Shown: positions 46,673 through 57,334 of the stretch, piece after piece
Position numbering within the stretch: the stretch's first letter is position 1
Layout of the letters: every line of letters begins with the position of its first letter
The notes under the pieces: model-generated
The model's database searches: none
Told to the model about the DNA's origin: nothing
The model's input: the letters and a program-made list of their open reading frames with translations, nothing else
Assembly (NCBI RefSeq): GCF_947623445.1
Contig: NC_135247.1
Coordinates: 2,172,501 to 2,236,500 of the forward strand
Length of the DNA: 64,000 nt
Source of the DNA: Clavelina lepadiformis
Lineage: Eukaryota; Chordata; Ascidiacea; Aplousobranchia; Clavelinidae
Direction of reading: 5' to 3'
Position numbers and translations under genes: made by a program

Positions 46673-49357
46673 CCTTAAAATTTTATGATTCTGATAAATC
46701 CTATATTTTTTTTTGTTCAACTGAATATCATTTCTCAAGTTAACAAAATCTTGCCAGCTGTGGCTAAAATCATGCTGATTCGTCTAACTGAAACAAAACG
46801 CAAAGTAATGCAAACTAACATTATCATGACTTTGCCATACGCATTGGGATTGACCATCCCAGTTCAACTGAAGCGTGATGTTACAGGAAATGAAGGCATA
46901 ACTTTACCTCGACCTTTGTCCTCTGTTTGCCTTCAGTTTTTTCATCCAATACAGCTGTAGATGAATGGTGAGCTCGCAACATAAATTGCCCACTTCCTGC
47001 CGCCAATCCACGTCTTTCTAAAAATATTTTGTTATGGTTGGTAGTTTGATATATCTGTACGATATAGCGCAGAGAAACTTAATATACAAGCAACAGTAAC
47101 AAACAAATAAACTTGGCATTCGCGTACTTACTTATTATGTCTCACAAACGAATTTTTCTTAAAATATGAATATTTGGTGATGCCTATAATCTTACTTGGG
47201 GTAACCTCTTATACTGGCAATGAGAAACTTTGTAACTCTGTAATTAACATTTTACCCATAACCGTATTGTCTCGGTTGCAATTGCGGCTTATAAAAAATT
47301 TTGTACCATCATTTCCGCGGCTCACATTCAAAAGCGGTTAACAATCGAAGGCGGCTTAGATTTTTATCACACCGAAATTGTATCTGCTCGTGGAGAATAG
47401 AAAGCATTGCATATTGAAAAGACTCGCTATAACTTATCCTTATGTAACCTGTTTGAGATATTGTCGTGGAGAGTTAAATTGAACTTGGTGAGCGGTTCAA
47501 AAATGAACAGATTAAACACTTAAATGGTGCATATAATAGAAACATATATCAAAGGTACACATTCATACAAGTAGAAAGTACCTGACAAAGGTTACTATAT
47601 CGAGTGAACGGAAAAATGTTGATACAAGTGTTCTTTGGATATTTATCGCACAGAGTAAACGAATTTTATGCAACACACCACATGCATTTCAGCTTCAGGA
47701 ACGCACAGACGCCAGCGACACGTCGATCGCAGTTTTACAAACATTGTGTACATTATTGTGTAAATTGATGTGTCTAGTACGACAGTACAAAGAAAGTTTC
47801 AAAACTGATAAAACGCATTTTGCTTTTCACAACCAGAGCTCCACAAACTTTGCACTTTTCCCAGGAAACTCCCAGGAAGTTCCAAGAAAGTTCCCAGCGT
47901 ACGAGGAAGTTTTCAGCGACTTTGTCTACGTCAAACTCAAAAGAAAAGCTTCCTTTGAAGATGTAATGACAAAGAATCACGACAGCAGGACGTTAAGGAA
48001 ATGTGCCATTTATAACGACATTTACTTTCCTGCTGGGTTACAAACTGTAAATGGCCGAAATCAAAGGTCTTGAGACTACAAAATCTTATTGCTTACTCAT
48101 GGCAAACGTGCATAGTGCAGGTGTTAAAACACCTTTTAAATTATATACTTCAGAAAATGTGTTAAGAGTTACGGCTCAAGAGTAAAACGAATATTCTATG
48201 CTGTAAAATAACGATATAATTCTTGGCGTTCGGCAGGGAGACAATGTTGTTTATTTAAAGCAAAGTTTTGCGAAAATCAGCAAATCGCATCATGCATGCT
48301 AGACAACAACAACTTCTTTTTCAGATTGTAGAGCAATTTGTTTACATTATTGCTGTAAGTTTAGCTGCAAAACTGATATTGCAGAGTGTCGGGTCAGTAC
48401 CCACGTCATAATGCCTTTTTTTAACGTTTTTTGTTCTGAATATCTAACTAGGAAAGTGCGGATACTGCGGATAACCCTTGTCTACAACTCGATTAAATAG
48501 CGATGGACGACTACTATGCATGATTTTCGTTGTTGGAAGCACACCATCAGACGTTTTCTCTCAATGCTTGACAATTTATTAGAAGGACAAGAAACCTTCA
48601 TTCTTAGACGACTATATGATGTTGACTATGTCACTATGGTCAATGTTCATAAATCATAACAAAGCCGTGTTGCTTTTATAGCAGATAATGTTGCAATTAT
48701 TATGGTCGATTAAGGGATCGAGATCAAAAAAGGCGATGAACGGAAAGAATGAAAACGTACAAACGCTTGTGACTCCCAAAAACAGGGTTCGTAAGGGGGC
48801 TATGGCTTAACACCAATCCTCCCAAACGCACCGGTGTAGATAAACAATACCATATATAATTATTTATTCATATATCGAACTATAGAGCACTGCATAAAGT
48901 GAACGGAGGTGAGGGTGACAAATGTGGTATCGCACAGATTAAACTAGTTTTATGCAACATACAACACGTGAATCAGGTACATTATAAAATTTATATTCGT
49001 GACACTTGCAACATACGTATTTGGAATCCAAATTCGCTATAATTTTGTATTTCGGAAATTGCTGATGCTAACGCTACAATTTTATTGCATGATAAGAATA
49101 TAGCTGGAACTATAACAGAATATTGTGTAAGCTGTGTAGCGGAAACATAACTATGCATACAGGTTTAGTCTGAGGTCGTGAACGCTTTTAACAATTTCCT
49201 AAATTCACGAGGAAGTATGCGCAAAAAGGTGGTTTCCGTCTAAAAATAGAAACGCTTTTCTTGTTTTTCTTCACTTTTTACAAGAAAACAACGCGCCACT
49301 AACAAAGCTGATCAGTGAAAAAGCGGACAGCGAAGTTGAAAGAACCCATACCAAAAG
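46673..49357. promoter_or_regulatory. divergent intergenic region of genes C and D
   Basis: Head-to-head spacer of 2.7 kb holding both promoters. A stretch of roughly 90 bases occurs twice in the same direction (about 47602-47695 and 48898-48982), sharing agtgaacgga, atcgcacag and ttttatgcaacac words. A 109-codon open frame at 47744-48073 has no recognisable domain, and I do not call it a gene. Confidence 0.4.
48088..48125 (+). repeat. short dispersed repeat
   Basis: The words ttgcttactcatggcaaacg, then tgca, recur at about 55704-55732 with one or two changes. Family unknown. Confidence 0.35.
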
Positions 49358-51148
49358 ATGTTTTATTTCAACTTTGAAATTTGTTTATTATTATATTTGA
49401 CAAGCTCAGTTTGCGGCTTTAACTTTGCCGTGGACGAGAACTTGATAAGAAACATAACGCCGCCAGCAGATGCAACATCAAGTGAAACCTCCACCGCAGA
49501 ACGTAGTGCTGGAAAGTTCTTTGGATACCAAATACAAACTCTTAATAGAGATGGTTATATAAGGTTAGCGAGAAAATGTGCTCTTTGTATGTAAAATAAA
49601 GGCTCCAATGAACCAAATTAGTAATTCGATAAATTGTAAACAGTTTGAGTTCAATTTAAAACATCATTGTGTTGATCACAGCTTCATAGTCGGAGCACCC
49701 AACGCAAATGACACAAAATTGGTCCCGAAATTATCTGTTGGATCTTCAACAGGTTTTTAATTTAATTTTCAAAAAATGTTTTCAATGACGAAAGAAATAA
49801 CAACAAAAGTTAGCAGAAAGGAAACGAAACTTTAAATTTAATTATTAGGAAAAGTGAGCTAAAGCTCAAGTCATCAAAAAGTTTCAAAGGGCGCTAACAA
49901 ACGACATTTTCAGATTACAAAGGTAAAATTTTCCAATGTCCGTTCTCATTCAACCCGAGATTAACCAGCGAAGGTGGAAGAGACTGTTACAAGATCAGAG
50001 ATGTTCCAGAAACAAAAGCAGGAGATTCGCTTGGACAGAAGATCGAAATAGCCGCTGACGAAGACTTAATTGTTATTGATAACTTTTTTAATTTAGCATA
50101 AAAGTTTATGACACTATAATTTCGTTCGCAATGCTAATACCTATAATACCAAGCTTATACCTATAGACTATTTCAAATAACACACAGGCCTGTGCATCAA
50201 CAAGACGCCAAGATTGTGGAAAAACAGACTTTGTCCCAGGTTCTTGCTTCCGATTAAAATCAACAACTGGAAGGTGGGAAAGTGACCCAAAGACCACCGC
50301 CAACGGTAAAGAGAATGCTTGGGGTTTAAATCATGTTTGTGTGATGTGTGGGCTTCCGTAAGTTTTCAAACATATTTGTGAGGTTTGACTATACAGCTTA
50401 ATGGTTTTCTTGTTTCTATCAGTATTATTGGGTTTACTGTAGCTGTAACCCACATATTTGGTTACGTACGCTCCTATTTACATTTCTTCAAACCTTTGAC
50501 TTAACCTTGCGCCTGGTTTTGTAATTAATTCCATTTAAAACGTTTGCCAAGAATTTTATCACAAACAACAGCTCAGCGGTGTTTTTTGAAAAAAATCACA
50601 CACAGCAGGAAGTAAACATTCAATGCATGACAAGCATTACGTCATACCAGGAAGTGTTGAACTAACTTTGACTTTTCGTCAAATGCCATCGCCTGTAGTC
50701 GACGTTCTCACATATTTAGATACAAGTTCATCGATGTCAATTTACTTGCACAAAAACGTTTCTTTTTGTAATTCTTTTTCATAGTTTGTCCGACCCCACA
50801 TGTTGATCTGATTTTTCTCCTCGACGCATCTGCATCGATTGGATATGACAATTTCAGCTTGGTTAAAGATTGGACAAAAGAATTTTCGAGATATTTCAGC
50901 ATCGAGGACGGTTCAACAACGGTCGGTGTCATCACCTATTCAGGGTGAGCTTAACCAAATAATAAATTTTACGTATAATAATCATTAATCTGTGGTGGAA
51001 ATGACATTTTTTTCCTATTTGCATAGTGTGTTTATTTCTATCTGTCTGCATGGCGAGTAACAATTTGATGAGTGATCCCCGCATAAGAGACGACTTTTAA
51101 TCAGTCACAGACTTTAAAGTTTTAAATTTTAAAATAGTTACTTTAATT

Positions 51149-51495
51149 CAGTGGTTTTCAGCCTGGGGGTTATGACCCCATGGGTATCATTAGGCTTTTT
51201 TCGAGGGGTCGAGAGAGCTTTCGATGTACCTTAGAAAATATTTCAGTCAAATATATTTATAAATAAATTTGTATTTCATGAGAGAACCATTTAAATTTGA
51301 TCCCCTGGAAACAACTGTTTTTAGTTTCTATACACGAGTCTTTGTTCAACAGCATTATCATTTAGTCATTTATAGTTTGCTATTGTGAATGCACGACATC
51401 AATACATATATTTAGCTGGAAATTTTGAAAGAGGGCTGTTTGATTATATTGTGTTGCAAAATGGGTCGCAGTATGAAGAAAGTTCGAAACTATTG
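51149..51495. mobile_element. non-autonomous hAT-type element in gene D intron 5
   Basis: Starts cagtggttttcagcctgggg and ends with an imperfect inverted match (caatag on the reverse strand). It is flanked by an 8-bp duplication with one mismatch (ctttaatt at 51141-51148, ctttagtt at 51496-51503), the hAT target length. No coding capacity at 347 bp. Confidence 0.65.
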
Positions 51496-51769
51496 CTTTA
51501 GTTGATAACAAATAGTTAATCACAGAATGAATGGCACATCTTCGTGGTATATTCGCGTAAGGACTGATCTTTCAACAGTAATGGTAATGAAGTTTTAACT
51601 TCAGAAACATTTATCACAATTTATAACCAACAATTATAGAATGATTGGCGAATCTTTGTGGTCCTCTTACTATAAAGCTACGACCACCGTGGAAATTACT
51701 CTTGGTCAGTTCACGGATCAGAGGAGATTTGAGGTAAATGGCGACATTGCTTCGTAGGTTACTTTAAAC

Positions 51770-52223
51770 CAGGGCTTCCCAAACTGGGGGTCGCGACCCC
51801 GCAAGGGGTCGCGTAACGAACTTCAGGGGTCGCAGAGCGTATACCAATTTTACACGAAGTACAAAATACAATCGAAACAAAATATCGTTCCAGCCTAATC
51901 AACATTGAAACCGCCTTGAGACCAGCATTAACAGATATTGAGCCACGGCTGGACTTGCTTTGTAGCAGAAAGCAGTCGCATCAATCACACTGAATAAATG
52001 TGTGTGCTTTTTTGTTTCCAGTAGCCTATATATGTGTAAAGTAGTAAGTAGACTTTGAGTACTGGTTGCTTGAATTCAGCCTTTACTCTTTGCATCTCAA
52101 TAAATTTCACTAATGACTAATGTATGTTTCGCACTGCTAATTTAATCAATTTAAACGTGAAGGGTCGCGGAAAACTTCAGAAGTTTGAAAGGGGTCGCGA
52201 GCAAAAAAGTTTGGGAAGCCCTG
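51770..52223. mobile_element. non-autonomous hAT-type element in gene D intron 6
   Basis: A 454-bp element with terminal inverted repeats CAGGGCTTCCCAAAC and GTTTGGGAAGCCCTG, flanked by a perfect 8-bp duplication CTTTAAAC (51762-51769 and 52224-52231). No coding capacity. The equivalent intron of gene A (34216-34300) is 85 bases long against 547 here; the difference, 462, equals the element plus one duplication. A has a single near-copy of the target (CTTAAAAC), so A is the empty site. Confidence 0.92.
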
Positions 52224-52810
52224 CTTTAAACTATTCAGGATTGAGCTTACAAAAATATTACTTTTTGTTTTGTATTTCAGGCAGCCGTAGATGATATTGA
52301 ATACGAATATGGTCCAGCCACATATACCGCTGCGGCCTTGCGTACAGCAGTTGGTCAATTCTCAACATCGGATCGACAAAAAGTTCTCATTCTATTAACT
52401 GACGGAGCGTAAGTGTTTCAGTTGTCCATATCGTTTCGTTAAATTTCAAAATATTGAAACGGCGCAATTATCTCTATTCGTGACGTAAGCAATGTAATAT
52501 TGCTTTGTTTTCGTTACAGATCAATTGATTCGAAGAATTTAAGTGACAGCGCTAACTATGCAAGATCATTGGATATCTTGACGTTTGCCGTTGGCGTTGG
52601 AGCAGCCAACATCAAAGAACTACGGGTAAGCATTTGAAGGATATAGACTGCTGGTATTGTTGTAGACAGTTACAGTAATTGCTTTTTTAATGGTACACTG
52701 TCATTTTGTTAAACACTTTAATTAAACACGAAAAGTGAGGCCTAAAAGAAACACCTAAAATGGTTACATGTTTAAATCGCACATGTTTATTCTGTTTTGT
52801 GTTTAAATGT

Positions 52811-52885
52811 TGTTGGTGTTTACTAACTAGGTGTTTATTATCTTTGGTGTTTACGTGTTTACTAACTAGGTGTTTACTATTTTAT
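52811..52885 (+). repeat. short tandem duplication
   Basis: Two adjacent copies of a roughly 35-base unit containing gtgtttactaactaggtgtt, in the damaged 3' part of gene D. Confidence 0.7.
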
Positions 52886-52949
52886 GCGTATTGTTACTTG
52901 GCAGTCAAAATTTCCAAAATAGCGTTTATTACAGCAGTGCAACAGAAAC

Positions 52950-53115
52950 AAGGCAGGTACAATCACGGGCGCCGGAATTATTTTTGGCAAGGGGCAAAAT
53001 TCGATAAAAGGGCACTTTTTGAATGTCATTTTGGAAAATAAAGAAAGAAAAGGGGGCAATGGCCTCTCTGCGCTTCCTCTTCCGGCATCCGTGAGTAATA
53101 ATAATAATAACAACC
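52950..53115. repeat. retroposon-like insertion ending in a TAA run
   Basis: A stretch unlike its neighbours (cgggcgccggaatt, agggggcaatggcc) that ends in (TAA)n at about 53095-53111, immediately before the surviving half of exon 10 of gene D. A simple-repeat tail is typical of LINE or SINE 3' ends; I do not recognise the family. The left border is not clear. Confidence 0.5.
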
Positions 53116-53197
53116 GCCCGTTTCGAACGAGTTATGGAACGCTCAGTATGGATTCGCTCTAAATCGAAATGCAGTAGTAAGTACGGTAAAACGTTAA

Positions 53198-56100
53198 ACT
53201 TTGGAGGCATATTTTCGCGTGCGTGTATATTTGGTGCGTGTTGTTGCGGGCACGTCCGTCATGTCTGTCTGTTTGTCTGCCTGTCAGTGATGTATGTCTG
53301 TCGTGTCTGCTCTGTTGTTGGTTTGTGTCGCCTAATTTCGCACAAGAAAATCTACTTTCGAGTAAAGGATTGCTGAAAAAACGCCCATGCTTTCGCAATG
53401 CCGCAAAGTATTTATAGGTTTCCAAAAATTAGCATAAATTTCAAGAAACTCCTCAAAAGGTATCACGTTGATAAAACTACAGGTAAGTTTGTCATGAACG
53501 AAACTCGCAACAAGCCCATGGGGTGCAGGTTAGTATATTTTTATTTTGTTACATCATGCGACTTAAAACTCCAACATCTTCTTGTAATAGCAGGGATTCG
53601 ATTACAATCTATTCCCAAGATCTCAGCATCAGCAAATTGGTTTTTCCTTCCGAAACATTTCGGCTGCCACAAATGGTGAGTTATATTGCGGCCGAGTTGT
53701 TAGTATTGGGACTGTAATTCTTTAAGCTCTCGTTTCTGTGTCAGATGTGTAATATCAGATGTGCATCAGCAAACTGGTTATACTTTTCGAAAAGGCAGAC
53801 TACAGCAAATGGTAAGATACTTTTGTTATTATAATAGTTTTAATAGTTTCAGTATGAAACAAGGCTACTTGTACATTTATACATACCTTCACCAATGGAC
53901 TGGTGTCACTCGAAATATTGATTGTTAATTCATGTTTACATAGAATTTGAAAAAGAGAAATATTGTAGAAGCAGAAAATGATTTGACACAAAGAATCGTT
54001 AAAAGAATATTGAAAATCGGAAATGGGACGTTTTTGCCGCTCAAATTTCCACTCGTACCATTGTGCGGACAAAATTCGACTGTGCTGTGAGTAATGTGAA
54101 TAACAATCTGTGTTTCCTTTCGGTACCAGGTACAACCGAGAGGTCAACGGCAGAGTTTTTGCAATGTTAGAAGCACTTCCCAGTAGTTTTGAAATATCAC
54201 ACATACACTTTTTTACCAAAACATTCCCAGTCTTTGGGTGAGTTTGTTCTTTCACATCAATAATTTGAAATAACGATTTAATTCAGTTTGCACAACTTCG
54301 TTTTTGACAGTAAGTTTTTCCTCCAGCAACCGGGAGATGTCGCCAGAGAACAAACCAAGAGTGGCGGTGAAAAAAAACGGATTGGAAAAGTTCGAAGATT
54401 TATCATCCAAAGTCTTAGTGTGGTTTCTGGCTAAAACTGCATAGCAAGGAAATAGAAGTTTTTCGTTCAATGTTTGGAAATTTCCTTTTTTCTAGGTGGT
54501 AGTTGCCGGTGCAAAAACCCTGGTTTGATTTTAGAACAAATTGATATTTAAATTGTTTACTGTAAAAATAAAACGAAATCTTTATCATTCAGATGATTGT
54601 TGCTCAGTTATCTAAAGAATTATATTTTCCACTTTCAAAGGTAGTTAATAGCATATTCTCATTATTTATTATCAGACCTCGTTCCAACTCTGAGAAAGAA
54701 GATATCTGGAAGAAACCAAGTTTTTTTTCCAAAAATACTGCTTTTTCCCACCTTTATAACTTCCAGTTGTAGTAAATTAAATGTCAGTAAAGTGAGTTCA
54801 ATGCGGTTTTTATCAAGTTTATTGTAGTTAAGATTGTGAAGACATGAAATAAGCAACTTAACTTTAAAGTTATTTCACTGCATCAGGTTGAACACAGCAT
54901 CTTCAAAGTCATAATAGGAATCACTTTTTGAATCTCATCTACAATCTTTTTTCTGTTTACGGCATTTCGCTTTTTTCAATTTATGAAAAATAGCTTTGTT
55001 TTGTTTGGGGCTGAGCATTTGGAAAAACGAAATTTGTGTCAAAATAAATACTTTGCTGTGAAAACGTTTGCAAAACTTATTATGAATGCCTTTGACAATA
55101 TCCTTTGTATGCAGAGGATTGCAGCATCGCGATAAGTTGTTTAGTCCAGAAAGTAAGACGTATTTATACATTAATATAATGCCAGGCGAATGTGGTAAAA
55201 AAGTTTGCAAATTCGTCAATTTTACAAAGTAAGCAAAGGTGTCGTTCACCTAAAATGAGAAGAAAACATTTTGTTTCGTTTCACTCGGGGAATGGCTTTG
55301 GTCGCCCCGAGAAGTAAACTCGCTACTGTGGGGGTTGGCATGAGCATGACTCTGCATGAGGTTTTCAGCAGGTTCATCTTCCAGGAACGAAACATTGAGA
55401 TGCGGATGCATTGAACCTATGATTGTAGAAGACGGACAGCATACATTTTCCCGAAAATGAAATTCTACAACTGCATGACGATGTCAGCATTTAATTAGCA
55501 ATTTGTCCCAGTAATTTTGTGTATCCCAAAACATTCCTGAATTCATAAAAATGTTTCTGGTTGGAAGTTTAAAGTAGTCAGATTATTGTCATTTTGGATT
55601 ACGCGTTTTGGAAATCCGGACTGGCCTTTGAGTTATGTCATGGACCACCAGTAGCGGAACTCCGGTGCCGAGATATCATTCTACACAGCATAGCACCGCC
55701 CATGTTGCTTACTCATAGCAAACGTGCAGTGATGGTAAAATAATCAACGATTAAACAATGCAGTATTGCGCTAGTTTCTTGAGTGAAGACAGAAAGCAGT
55801 GTTATCTTATTATACTAAAGCTTTGACACATAATACATCGCTCTTATGCTGCGAAGAATGAAAATCTCTTCGTTCCTGACTTTCTCAACTCGCTTTGACA
55901 TTGAATTTACAAGCTATTGACATTTTTGAGTGATTTCTTTTAACATAAATCAATGTACGTCATATGCGAATAACATCCTCAATTGCCTTATTCATGTTGG
56001 TAGAATCTACAGCAACGACAACAAATAAACTCCTATGAAATTCTTTTGGAAGAAATTATCTATTACAGAAGCAATACAGCAAAGCATACTCTTACAAACG

Positions 56101-57334
56101 CAAGCAAAAGAGAGTGACAACTACAATAATTGCTCGGTGGCTTAGTTGGTACAAAAGCTATCAAAGCATTCAACAAATTGTTTACCTTTAAGTTAAAAAT
56201 GCATCATTGCTTAACAGTTGTTTGACATCTAACATAAAGGGCAGGCTTTCTGCAAAATTATGAGCCAGAGCACGTAATTAATGTTTTGTCTGTGGCTCTG
56301 TTAGTGTATAATAAGTCAGCAAGTAAAGTCCTCCTACGCATAAACGGCACATTTGATCGAATGTTTGGCCCAATGTATATTCAAATCGCTTGTTATTCTT
56401 CTTTAACGCATTTCGAGTTATCGTAATTGGATAATTGACGATCCCTTAATTGTTAATTGTTTTATAGAAAGTGTTTAGGCCTATTTGACAGCATGTATTC
56501 TACATCGCAGACATAATCACGACCGACAGGAAATTAAACTCATCCGCGGTACATCATGGTATGAGTATTGTGACGGTGCGATTAATTTACTAAACAATAA
56601 AAGATAAACTTTTTCGCAAAATAATGTCACGTTTCTGCGCTCAAACAACTTTTGCTCTTAATATTCATTGAGTAACAGCTGTGTGATCGTGTGACTACTT
56701 TAGTGGTTGTATATAGTCGTTTACGAAGGAACAGTATATTCATTGTTTTTTAATTAATGTTTGAGTGGTGAAAACCACAGTATATATGTTCTTTGCTTGT
56801 AGAGTCCATGTAAAATTTTTATTTTAAAAACATGTCAAATAAATTTTCCTTGATAATTTCAAGAAAGAGTTTAAGCATTTTTGTAATTAATTGCGTAGCA
56901 AGAGAGTCTGTTATTAGACGGGAATTAAAAAGAACAATATTTCTCATCAACCGAGATGAAAAACAACAGAGATCTACAAAATGTCCAGCCAATACGTAAA
57001 TTCATTTCTACCATTTACTTGCACAACCAAACACAATCTCGTGAATATGAAAAGTATGATGAAAGAATGGTAATTGATAGAACTGGTCATACAGGAATTT
57101 TGCCAGACAGGAATGAAACTTTTCCCCATAGTTAGAATAAAGTAAGCAAGGTTTAGTAACCCATGAACCGGTAAAACACTTAGCAACATTAGCTTGTTAC
57201 TTGCCTTTGTACAGTAAATAATACAGGAGACAACTTTATGTTACAGAAGATATTTTTAGTTTACAAAAGACAGTAGCAAGGGTTATTTTAAACATTACCA
57301 ACCATTACGCGGCGAGGCGTAACAACTGGATGCA
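53198..57334. other. gene-free interval between D and E
   Basis: About 4.1 kb without a recognised gene. TGTCTG-rich DNA at 53255-53325. The second dispersed repeat copy (about 54275-54355, minus) lies here, along with a short repeat near 55704 and a tRNA-like A box near 56130. No integrin exons seen on either strand. Confidence 0.45.
54275..54355 (-). repeat. dispersed repeat copy 2
   Basis: Reverse complement shares tggcgacatc, ccggttg and actgtcaaa words, in order, with 32345-32425. Extends an uncertain distance either side. Family unknown. Confidence 0.45.

Larger units (their letters stand above)
49358..53197 (+). pseudogene. integrin alpha-like I-domain gene D, probably broken
   Basis: Closest paralogue of A in exons and some introns. 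Exons 1-8 are intact and in phase: 49358-49563, 49682-49752, 49914-50071, 50188-50305, 50785-50944, 51640-51733, 52281-52408 and 52520-52625. They encode a signal peptide (SSVCG), FNFAVDEN, KFFGYQI, FIVGAPNAN, IFQCPFSFNP and an I domain with MIDAS DASAS, the Thr of ATYTAAAL and the Asp of LLTDGA. Exon 9 (the NERVYF exon of the others) is not found. Only the back of exon 10 survives at 53121-53176 (NELWNAQYGFALNRN), directly after repeat DNA that ends in a TAA run. Exon 10 therefore lacks its acceptor, and the usual 8-9-10 join cannot be made. Two hAT-type elements lie in introns 5 and 6. The gene might still yield a transcript ending after exon 8. Confidence 0.62.

Noticed and set aside
47744-48073. 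109-codon open frame between C and D
   Set aside because: No recognisable domain, and repetitive ggaagttcc words; not enough to call a gene.
53255-53325. TGTCTG-rich run considered as a CRISPR-like or satellite array
   Set aside because: Short imperfect low-complexity DNA without regular spacers; not a CRISPR array.
56127-56170. tRNA-like A box (ggtggcttagttggta)
   Set aside because: No B box or T arm at the right distance, and no foldable tRNA; at most a fragment.
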